From Mucilaginibacter sp. (GTDB lineage Bacteria; Bacteroidota; Bacteroidia; Sphingobacteriales; Sphingobacteriaceae), in assembly GCA_025934475.1 (NCBI GenBank), contig JAICXZ010000133.1:1-7666 (forward strand): a DNA stretch of 7,666 bases. The letters are read 5' to 3'. Position numbers and translations under genes: made by a program. Each line of letters begins with the position of its first letter. The stretch's first letter is position 1. This document shows, one piece after another, positions 1-5,023 of the stretch. The notes under the pieces are model-generated. The model had not been told where the DNA came from. It did not search any database and saw only the letters and a list, made by a program, of their open reading frames with translations.

Positions 1-247
1 GAAGCAGGTAAACCAGGATCGCAAATATGAACCCGGTAAACACGAGATTGGCAGCTACAACTACCCCGGTTATTCTGCGCAGTAGTTCCAGCCCGTCGGT
101 CCATAGGGAGAACAACAGCAGGAATATCGTACATATCACCCAAACAATGGCATATTCCTCGCGCAGCTTGCCTTTAACGATGAGCCGTGAAATGTACAGC
201 ACAAACAAAACATTAACGGCGATGGTGATGATCTGTATCCTTAGCAT
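1..247 (-). CDS. DUF2304 family membrane protein (partial, C-terminus off the left edge)
   Basis: Reading the minus strand from the ATG at 247 gives 82 codons that continue past base 1. The protein begins MLRIQIITIAVNVLFVLYIS, a first membrane helix (about residues 3-20). A basic loop with the family-typical KLREEYAIVW stretch follows (27-36), then a second helix (about 33-48), an amphipathic segment, and a third hydrophobic segment (about 61-82) that includes the conserved-looking AANLVFTGF. This order matches DUF2304, a small membrane protein often encoded beside DPM1-like glycosyltransferases. The start lies 5 bp downstream of the glycosyltransferase stop, so the two are almost certainly co-transcribed. 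By context it may anchor the glycosyltransferase or help it use a polyprenyl-phosphate acceptor; that role is inference. About 30-40 residues are probably missing. Confidence 0.85.
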   Translation of the reverse strand, partial: MLRIQIITIAVNVLFVLYISRLIVKGKLREEYAIVWVICTIFLLLFSLWTDGLELLRRITGVVVAANLVFTGFIFAILVYLL

Positions 248-252
248 GACGA

Positions 253-963
253 TCAGGTTTTACGAATGAATGAAAAAAACATGGCCAGGCTCACCTTAAA
301 GCAATAATATAGCGAACCGAAGCTGCGAATAGACGATTGTCCGCCTTGCCGTTCGGCCATGATCACCGGTACCTCGGCCACTTTTAGTCCGGCCTTGGAA
401 AACACGACCAGCGACTCGGGCTCCGGGTATTCATCCGGGTAACTCGCTGCGGCCATTTCGATCGCTTTCCGGTCGAATAGTCTGAAGCCGGAAGTGCTGT
501 CATAAATGGCCAATCCGGTCATGAGCCTGTTGACCCAATGGAAATAATTGATCCCCAACCGCCGGACAAATGACGACTGGAAGCCTTCCTTCTCCAGAAA
601 CCTTGAACCGATGACAATATTAGCGCCCGTTTCATCGTGATAATTGATCAGTTTGTGCAATTCTCTGGGCGGATGCTGGCCGTCACCATCCAGTTGAATG
701 GCCAGGTCGAAGCCATTGTCGCGGGCATAGCGAATGCCTGTTTGCACGGCACCACCAATACCTAAATTAACGGGCAGATCGAGCACGGTAGCCTTATGTT
801 TCCTGGCTACAGCAACAGTATTATCTTTCGAACAATCATTCACTACCGCGGCTTCCAGTTGATAGCCATTGGGCAGTTTGGTGGCAAGCAGTTCGGGCAG
901 TAATGTCGGCAGCGATGCCTCTTCATTATAACAGGGGATCACGATCAGGACTTTGCCGGGCAT
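253..963 (-). CDS. Glycosyltransferase family 2, dolichol-phosphate-mannose-synthase-like
   Basis: This is a 236-residue GT-A fold enzyme. Visible motifs in order are IPCYNEE at 9-15, VVNDCSKDNT at 40-49 (nucleotide-binding Asp), NLGIGGAVQTG at 66-76, the metal-binding DGDGQH at 92-97, GSRF at 119-122, DSTSGFRLF at 155-163 and ERQGGQSSI at 204-212. These are hallmarks of the DPM1/polyprenyl-phosphate glycosyltransferase subgroup of GT2, which moves a sugar from a nucleotide donor to a polyprenyl phosphate at the inner face of the cytoplasmic membrane. The length fits the compact bacterial form without C-terminal transmembrane helices; only a mildly hydrophobic tail (218-233) is present. The adjacent DUF2304 gene supports a membrane-associated role. 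The sugar and acceptor cannot be read from the sequence. The ATG at 963 is followed at once by the first beta strand, so the start is well placed. No Shine-Dalgarno is evident. Confidence 0.92.
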   Translation of the reverse strand: MPGKVLIVIPCYNEEASLPTLLPELLATKLPNGYQLEAAVVNDCSKDNTVAVARKHKATVLDLPVNLGIGGAVQTGIRYARDNGFDLAIQLDGDGQHPPRELHKLINYHDETGANIVIGSRFLEKEGFQSSFVRRLGINYFHWVNRLMTGLAIYDSTSGFRLFDRKAIEMAAASYPDEYPEPESLVVFSKAGLKVAEVPVIMAERQGGQSSIRSFGSLYYCFKVSLAMFFSFIRKT

Positions 964-1094
964 TCGGGGATATTAATGGATTGGTAAATACTAAGGGTGA
1001 AATTAAATGTTTTTCTCAAAATACCATGATAGTTTGGCACTAAGAAAATCAAAACTCTTTCTAACTCATTAAACCTTAGCCTCGTATTAGGGTC

Positions 1095-1110
1095 TGTTAT
1101 AAAAATAACA
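1095..1110. promoter_or_regulatory. Small perfect dyad just upstream of the beta-lactamase-family gene
   Basis: TGTTAT-AAAA-ATAACA has perfect 6-bp arms and a 4-nt spacer, and ends 8 bp before the ATG at 1119. It could be an operator half-site pair, or a weak hairpin in the leader affecting initiation. It is AT-rich and short, so chance is a real possibility. It lies in the 155-bp divergent gap (964-1118) between the glycosyltransferase and the lipoprotein. I found no convincing consensus promoter in that gap on either strand. Confidence 0.25.
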
Positions 1111-1118
1111 ACCCATAT

Positions 1119-2210
1119 ATGAAGATACGCGTACGTTCAATAATCATACTTTCCCTCGTTTTGCTTTACGCGGCCTGTAAAAAGAATAACCTCGGCCCTA
1201 CATCATCAACCACAACCACAACTACGACAACAACCAGCTATGATTTCAGCGCCATTGATAAAGTGCTGAATGACTCGGTTCCGGTTAAGTTCGGCGGCAA
1301 TTGTTATGCGCTGATCTGTGTAAACGGGCAGCCCGTATATTCAAAAGGCTATGGTGGCTATACGGCCGATACGCGCGAGCTGATAGCCTCCTGTTCCAAG
1401 TGGTTATCGGCAGGAGTTTTGATGAGCCTGGTGGATGAGGGCAAATTAAAATTAAGCGATACGGTTGGTGCTTATCTGCCGATCTTTACTAAATATCACA
1501 AAGGGAATATTACCATCGCTCAATTGTTCTCCCATACTTCGGGGTTCCCGGGCCAGTCTGCACAGAATTATGAAGGTAATCCTTTGCTTACGCTCGAACG
1601 CGCTACTGATTCGATCGCTCAAAATGTTCCGCTGATTGCAACACCCGGCACTCAATTTTATTATGGCGGTGTAAGTATGCAAGTAGCAGGCCGGATTTGT
1701 GAAGTTGCCTCAGGCGAAAGCTGGGCCACGTTGTTTAGCGACAAAATCGCAACACCGCTTGGGATGACCAATACCGATTATGGTTTGACACTAAATCCCG
1801 GCATAGCCGGCGGCGCCCGAAGCACGCCTAATGATTATATCAAGTTTCTTAATATGATCATGAATGAAGGTGTGGCTTCGAATGGTACCCGCGTATTGAG
1901 TCAGAATGCTGTCACCATGATGGAGCAGGGCCAAACCGGCAATGCAAAAGTGGCCTATTCTCCATACCCGCTGGCATTGCTGCAAAATAACGCCGATTTC
2001 TACGGAATTGGCAACTGGCGCGATCTGACAACAACAGGTGACGTACTGGTAGAGGATAGCAGTCCCGGTGCTTTCGGCAGCCATCCATGGGTTGACCGCA
2101 GCCGAAAAGTCACAGGCTTTATTTTTACCTATGTACCAGTGCAGGGTTATATATCCACTATTTGGACCTGTCTGAATGTCAGAAGCATAGTACGCACTGC
2201 AGTTCAGTAA
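1119..2210 (+). CDS. Serine beta-lactamase/esterase-family lipoprotein (class C/PBP4*-like fold)
   Basis: The 363-residue protein starts with a basic then hydrophobic signal peptide ending in YAAC (Cys20), followed by KKNN, so it is probably a lipoprotein; Tyr at the -3 position makes the lipobox slightly atypical. A nine-threonine run (31-39) forms a flexible tether. The catalytic domain follows: the SxxK motif is S91-C-S-K94 (Ser nucleophile and general base), FSHTSGFPG lies at 137-145, the Tyr motif is Y182-G-G184 where class C beta-lactamases have YxN, and GSHPW at 320-324 occupies the place of the KTG/HxG motif. This is the broad Beta-lactamase (PF00144-type) family, which includes esterases, D-aminopeptidases and PBP4*-like hydrolases. 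With YxN and KTG absent, an esterase or peptidase is more likely than a true beta-lactamase. The substrate is unknown. It would act outside the cytoplasm, tethered to a membrane. Confidence 0.88.
   Translation: MKIRVRSIIILSLVLLYAACKKNNLGPTSSTTTTTTTTTSYDFSAIDKVLNDSVPVKFGGNCYALICVNGQPVYSKGYGGYTADTRELIASCSKWLSAGVLMSLVDEGKLKLSDTVGAYLPIFTKYHKGNITIAQLFSHTSGFPGQSAQNYEGNPLLTLERATDSIAQNVPLIATPGTQFYYGGVSMQVAGRICEVASGESWATLFSDKIATPLGMTNTDYGLTLNPGIAGGARSTPNDYIKFLNMIMNEGVASNGTRVLSQNAVTMMEQGQTGNAKVAYSPYPLALLQNNADFYGIGNWRDLTTTGDVLVEDSSPGAFGSHPWVDRSRKVTGFIFTYVPVQGYISTIWTCLNVRSIVRTAVQ
1209..1235 (+). repeat. Threonine-codon low-complexity run
   Basis: Nine consecutive Thr codons (mixed ACC, ACA, ACT and ACG) encode residues 31-39 of the lipoprotein, between the lipidated cysteine and the catalytic domain. 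The use of all four Thr codons suggests selection for a Thr linker rather than a fresh trinucleotide expansion. Such linkers commonly hold a domain away from a membrane and could be O-glycosylated in Bacteroidota; glycosylation is inference. Confidence 0.7.
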
Positions 2211-2245
2211 AACATACTTGATGCCGGCGGTGTTATTAATGTATT

Positions 2246-2494
2246 ATGAATGACACTGAAAATCCAAAAGCCGCAGGCGAAGATGGCCTTTATGAATTCA
2301 CCATGCAGATAGACGGGCGTGAGTTAACCTGCCATGCAGAGAAAAAGGGTGACCGCATTTCCGTAAAAATCGACAATGGTATGTCGGCTGAACTGGATGT
2401 GCATTGGGATAACAGCGTTACCCAAATTTCAGGCAACCTGCCGGATTCGCAAGTTGAATTTATTAAGAAGCACGTTTTAGAGCATGTGTTGTAA
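2246..2494 (+). CDS. Small hypothetical protein (82 residues)
   Basis: I do not recognise a family. The ATG lies 35 bp after the stop of the lipoprotein gene on the same strand, and an in-frame TAA at 2237 fixes it as the first possible start. The protein is soluble-looking and acidic. It has a polar N-terminus (1-14), an alternating hydrophobic/polar stretch suggesting beta strands (about 15-58, for example YEFTMQIDGRELTCHAE and RISVKID), and an amphipathic C-terminal helix (about 67-82, VEFIKKHVLEHVL). It has a single cysteine (29), no signal peptide and no membrane segment. Codon use looks like that of its neighbours, and the gene fills the space up to the convergent recO end with only 23 bp between. 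A cytoplasmic protein is most likely. Co-transcription with the lipoprotein gene is possible, but a functional link is unproven. Confidence 0.7.
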   Translation: MNDTENPKAAGEDGLYEFTMQIDGRELTCHAEKKGDRISVKIDNGMSAELDVHWDNSVTQISGNLPDSQVEFIKKHVLEHVL

Positions 2495-2517
2495 CTACAT
2501 TTGGTTTGCGAGGGTTG

Positions 2518-3243
2518 TCAGCTCAGAACCTCCTCCAGCACCTCATGCGATTTGATATTCCCAAATCCCTCTATGTGTAAGGCGTAATACTCCAGCAGTT
2601 TTTGAAGCAAATACCGCCGCTCGTCGTTAGAGAGTTTTAGCTGAGCGATATCCTCAAAGCGAGCTTGCAAAATTGCCCCAAAGTTTTGGGTGTGCGGCGG
2701 CGAAAGATAATAGAGCCCTTCAGGCTTGTAACGGCCAAAGGTGCCGTTCTTCATATCGAAATAATCTGAGTTCGAGGCAGTAAACTGTTCCGGATAAAAA
2801 CCAAGGTAACGGGTCAATCTCACCAAAAAGAGTAAGTGGAAATTGGCAAGATTTTCGTCTTGATTATCTAACCATTCAATTGCATTAAAAATAAAATCGA
2901 ATAAATTCTCGTCCGCAGATTGCTGCTTTACAGCTTTATAAAGCACTTCGTTCAGGAAAATAGCGATACTGCTTTTGATAACGTCATAAGGGATAGTTTG
3001 CAGCAGCGGTGAGTTTTTAAGCTCCGAAATTCGCTGCACCGATCCGGTGTTTTTATGATACACCACCATATCCAGCAAATGCAGTGGCTGAAGCATATTC
3101 CGACTGATTTTAGCCTTGGGCTTTTTTACGCCGTTGATGATATAGGATTGCAAACCGAATTTCTCTGTGAATACCTGGACAATCACACTGCTTTCGCCGT
3201 AATCGGTGATTTTAAAAACGATGCCGCGGGTTTTATGCAGCAT
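2518..3243 (-). CDS. recO: DNA repair protein RecO
   Basis: The 241-residue protein has the usual length and architecture of RecO. The N-terminal OB fold (about 1-80) opens MLHKTRGIVFKITDYGESS and carries the GVKKPKAKISRNMLQPL segment (38-54), equivalent to the basic G.RR.KSR...LQPL region of the family; ISELK follows at about 72-76. The rest is helical (about 82-241). RecO binds single-stranded DNA and SSB and, with RecR, helps load RecA at gaps and anneals complementary strands. There is not one cysteine, so the four-cysteine zinc finger of many RecO proteins is absent. The start ATG at 3243 overlaps the end of dgkA by 11 nt, so translation is probably coupled to dgkA. Its 3' end faces the 82-residue gene with 23 bp between and no hairpin terminator. 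Confidence 0.92.
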   Translation of the reverse strand: MLHKTRGIVFKITDYGESSVIVQVFTEKFGLQSYIINGVKKPKAKISRNMLQPLHLLDMVVYHKNTGSVQRISELKNSPLLQTIPYDVIKSSIAIFLNEVLYKAVKQQSADENLFDFIFNAIEWLDNQDENLANFHLLFLVRLTRYLGFYPEQFTASNSDYFDMKNGTFGRYKPEGLYYLSPPHTQNFGAILQARFEDIAQLKLSNDERRYLLQKLLEYYALHIEGFGNIKSHEVLEEVLS

Positions 3244-3601
3244 GGCCGAAAACTGCGATTAGTTTGGGTAAAAAGATGACCATGCCGATTACCAGGGCAG
3301 TAACGGCGGTCACCAGGACAGCCGCGGCGCACATATCCTTTACGTGACCGGCTTTTTCGTTATATCCCGGTGATACCAGGTCGACCAATAATTCAATGGC
3401 TGTATTAATTATCTCGGTTAACAACACCATGCCGATGCTGAGGATGATCCAAAGCCATTCGGCGGCAGAAATTTTTAAGAAGAAGCCTAGTGCGATGGCG
3501 ATCGTTGCGCAGACCAAATGCACACGGAAATTGAGCTGTGTTTTGCAAGCATGCCATATACCCTTAAATGCAAAACCAAAACCGCGGATGAATTTGTTCA
3601 T
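3233..3601 (-). CDS. dgkA: Diacylglycerol kinase / undecaprenol kinase family (DgkA)
   Basis: The 122-residue integral membrane kinase has the size and order of the prokaryotic DAGK family. An amphipathic N-terminus with the conserved-looking FAFKGI and FRVHL comes first (10-29), then helix 1 (about 29-42) and helix 2 (about 48-62). The signature EIINTAIELLVD spans 63-74, a conserved KDMCAAAV segment lies at 88-95, and helix 3 is about 92-111. These enzymes phosphorylate diacylglycerol or undecaprenol with ATP at the cytoplasmic membrane; which lipid is used here cannot be told. I chose the ATG at 3601 because family homology begins there (MNKFIRGF). The open frame extends 33 codons further, to 3700, but that extension is encoded largely by the adjacent palindromic repeat and looks spurious. 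The stop overlaps the start of recO by 11 nt. Confidence 0.9.
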   Translation of the reverse strand: MNKFIRGFGFAFKGIWHACKTQLNFRVHLVCATIAIALGFFLKISAAEWLWIILSIGMVLLTEIINTAIELLVDLVSPGYNEKAGHVKDMCAAAVLVTAVTALVIGMVIFLPKLIAVFGHAA

Positions 3602-3606
3602 AAAGG

Positions 3607-3614
3607 CAAACTTA
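3607..3614 (-). promoter_or_regulatory. Possible -7 box (TAAGTTTG) before dgkA
   Basis: On the minus strand TAAGTTTG matches the Bacteroidota -7 consensus TAnnTTTG exactly. It ends only 5 nt before the dgkA ATG, so a transcript from it would be leaderless or nearly so. I see no good TTTG box at the expected distance upstream, where the hairpin repeat begins. The match could be chance. Confidence 0.22.
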
Positions 3615-3623
3615 AGAAAACCT

Positions 3624-3769
3624 ATGTCATTTTGACGAACAGAGCGGTTGGCGCGAGTCGCGTGGCGTGAGGAGAAAACTTTTCGGACATGCCGCGCCAT
3701 TTAGTATGTTCGAAAAGATTTCTCGCCTGCTCCAAAACACAAGTCTCAGCCGCAGACTCGAAATGACAT
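3624..3769. repeat. MITE-like 146-bp imperfect palindrome
   Basis: The ends are inverted: TGTCATTTTGA at 3625-3635 against TCGAAATGACA at 3758-3768 (10 of 11 positions), with A3624/T3769 extending the pairing by one. A second, inner inverted repeat pairs 3672-3692 with 3704-3724: 18 Watson-Crick pairs, 2 G-T pairs and one A-A mismatch, around an 11-nt loop (3693-3703). The segments between outer and inner arms pair poorly. The element has no protein-coding content of its own. Elements with TGTCATTTCGA-type ends and an inner GAGAAA-C-TTTTCG arm are, as I recall, dispersed in Sphingobacteriaceae genomes, so this is most likely a non-autonomous MITE or a REP-like hairpin. No clear target duplication is visible. 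It sits between the divergent dgkA and SDR genes and could block read-through in both directions. Confidence 0.82.
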
Positions 3770-3800
3770 TGATTTTATAGTTTTTCGTATATAAACTAAT

Positions 3801-3808
3801 TAACTTTC
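3801..3808 (+). promoter_or_regulatory. Possible -7 box (TAACTTTC) for the SDR gene
   Basis: TAACTTTC matches the Bacteroidota TAnnTTTG box except for the last base and sits 20 nt before the ATG at 3829. A T-run at 3781-3785 lies roughly where the TTTG -33 element would be, though the spacing is short. It is placed just downstream of the palindromic repeat, so the gene would have its own promoter. Confidence 0.3.
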
Positions 3809-3828
3809 GCGTCAAAACATCTATTCTT

Positions 3829-4605
3829 ATGGATCTCAAACTCAAAGATAAAGTAGCCTTGGCATTGGCCGCCAGCAAAGGATTAGGCCGAGCTTCGGCT
3901 ACAGCACTATCGGCCGAAGGCGCCAAAGTGGTCATTTGTTCTCGCAACGCGGAAGAACTGGCTCAGGCCGCGGCGGAAATCCAGCATCAAACAGGTAACC
4001 CGGTTATGGCGATAGCTGCTGATGTTTCGGACGCGACACAAGTGCTCGAACTCATTAAAAAAACTGCAGATTTTTTTGGCGGTATCGATATCCTGGTGGA
4101 TAATGGCGGCGGACCACCTTTCAGCAAATTCGAGACTTTTGACGATGAACAATGGCAGAAGGCTTTTGATTTAACCCTTCTTGCTTTTGCGCGAACGGGG
4201 CGTGCAGTGTTGCCTTATATGAAACAAACCGGAGGTGGGCGCATTATCAATATTATCAGTGGTTCGGTAAAATCGGTGCTCAACAATGCCGTGCTTTCCA
4301 CAGCGATGCGGATGGGTGTCGTAGGTATGGCTAAATTGATGGCCGACGAATTAGGTCCTTACCAGATCACGGTGAACAATATCGCGCCGGGCCTCATCTT
4401 AACCGACAGGGTTAAAGAGGTGTTGCCCAAAGATGTTGACCATGAACAGGCTCTAAAAGAGCGGGCGAAATCGATTCCTGTTGGCCGTATTGGCAAACCA
4501 GAGGAACTTGGGGCTTTGGTAGCGTTTTTAGCCTCTGAGCAGGCGGCTTATATCAGCGGTACAACAATTCAGATCGACGGCGGGTCGAGCAGAAGCATAC
4601 TTTGA
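3829..4605 (+). CDS. SDR-fold protein with altered cofactor motif and catalytic tetrad (FabG-like)
   Basis: The 258 residues follow the short-chain dehydrogenase/reductase plan throughout: beta1-turn-alpha (8-22), ICSRN after beta2 (36-40), AADVSD (63-68), LVDNGGGPP (89-97), GGRIINIISGS (136-146), the helix with GVVGMAKLMADEL (163-175), VNNIAPG (182-188) and the C-terminal GTTIQIDGG. Key residues differ. The TGxxxGxG cofactor motif reads L13-A-A-S-K-G-L-G20, NNAG reads DNGG (91-94), and the tetrad Asn-Ser-Tyr-Lys aligns with T116, S144, S157 and R161. A BKR-like SDR subgroup known for imperfect cofactor and catalytic motifs has the same AASKGLG and LSxAxR features, so these are probably family traits rather than decay. 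The reading frame is intact and full length. Substrate and activity are unknown; a true ketoreductase role should not be assumed. It is monocistronic here, converging on the small membrane genes with 15 bp between. Confidence 0.88.
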   Translation: MDLKLKDKVALALAASKGLGRASATALSAEGAKVVICSRNAEELAQAAAEIQHQTGNPVMAIAADVSDATQVLELIKKTADFFGGIDILVDNGGGPPFSKFETFDDEQWQKAFDLTLLAFARTGRAVLPYMKQTGGGRIINIISGSVKSVLNNAVLSTAMRMGVVGMAKLMADELGPYQITVNNIAPGLILTDRVKEVLPKDVDHEQALKERAKSIPVGRIGKPEELGALVAFLASEQAAYISGTTIQIDGGSSRSIL

Positions 4606-4620
4606 TTTACGACCTTAGAA

Positions 4621-4989
4621 TTAATATTTACGATTTTTATCTTTTTGGAGTAATAAAACCACAAGCCAAACAATCGCAAATGCCTGAACCACGAACATGG
4701 CGCCGACAATCAGTTCGCCTCCAGGCCAGTACATCGTGTGGAAGAATAAGTCGACGCCCACCGCAAAAAAACTGGTCAGGAAGATTATTACAGGATAGCG
4801 GTATTTACCCCTAATGATAAGTAAAAGCACCAGCAAAGTAATCCAAAATGAGGCAATTATGAGCAACGGGTATGAAAAGGTTGTAAAAAAGAGTGCACCG
4901 GACCAGTGCATTATTTTAAAAATGGTCCCAAATATCTTCATCATCAAGCCAAAAGCACCGATGACAACAGGGTAGCGGAATTTTCCCAT
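4621..4989 (-). CDS. Small membrane protein made of two MHWPG-type modules (122 residues)
   Basis: The protein contains two copies of a roughly 60-residue unit, each with a GK[FY]RYPV start, a hydrophobic helix, a basic/polar-x-M-aromatic-W-x-G turn, and a second helix. Unit 1 (1-60) has FKIMHWSG at 24-31; unit 2 (61-122) has FHTMYWPGG at the same register, giving four predicted helices and a basic tail (KDKNRK). The FK-x-MHW-x-G turn between two helices resembles the N-terminal hairpin of the gliding/T9SS motor protein GldL; homology is suggested, not shown. An upstream ATG at 5052 is in frame, but I chose 4989 because MGKFRYP there aligns with the start of the neighbouring 59-residue paralogue and the longer start would overlap that gene. 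It is last of three closely spaced minus-strand genes. The function is unknown. Confidence 0.8.
   Translation of the reverse strand: MGKFRYPVVIGAFGLMMKIFGTIFKIMHWSGALFFTTFSYPLLIIASFWITLLVLLLIIRGKYRYPVIIFLTSFFAVGVDLFFHTMYWPGGELIVGAMFVVQAFAIVWLVVLLLQKDKNRKY
4666..4811. repeat. Diverged direct repeat, copy 1 (MHWPG module, unit 2 of the 122-residue gene)
   Basis: This stretch aligns without a gap to 5057-5202 at an offset of 391 bp. Both encode the MHWPG module on the minus strand; by hand the modules share 39 of 54 residues. The best conserved part is the C-terminal helix (VQAFAIVWLVVLLL in both). It is a gene-duplication relic rather than a mobile repeat. Confidence 0.78.
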
Positions 4990-5023
4990 GGAGGTGATAA
5001 GATAATTTTGTTCAGGATGAAGG

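Noticed and set aside
27..269. Plus-strand open frame of 80 codons
   Set aside because: It lies opposite the DUF2304 gene, which has clear family features and a tight operon position; this frame has a Ser/Thr-rich, uninformative translation.
1030..1036. TAGTTTG as a promoter -7 box for the lipoprotein gene
   Set aside because: The spacer between TA and TTTG is one base instead of two, it lies 83 bp from the start, and no matching -33 box is seen.
1452..2084. Minus-strand open frames inside the lipoprotein gene
   Set aside because: They are antisense to a well-supported catalytic domain and have no recognisable motifs.
2495..2517. Possible bidirectional terminator between the 82-residue gene and recO
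   Set aside because: The 23-bp gap has no inverted repeat or T-run able to form one.
3055..3279. Plus-strand open frame opposite the recO start
   Set aside because: It is antisense to the RecO OB fold and its frame shows no family resemblance.
3396..3635. Plus-strand open frame opposite dgkA
   Set aside because: It is antisense to the DAGK signature region and ends inside the palindromic repeat.
3627..3947. Minus-strand open frame across the repeat and the SDR start
   Set aside because: It is built mostly from the palindromic repeat and antisense to the SDR nucleotide-binding region; not a plausible gene.
3907..4152. Minus-strand open frame inside the SDR gene
   Set aside because: It is antisense to a conserved fold with no start signal or motif.
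4606..4650. Possible terminator between the SDR gene and the membrane-protein gene
   Set aside because: The repeated TTTACGA words are direct, not inverted, so they do not form a hairpin.
4602..4814. Plus-strand open frame after the SDR gene
   Set aside because: It is antisense to the 122-residue membrane gene, whose module structure is repeated in its neighbour; the translation here is Arg/Pro/Gln-rich noise.
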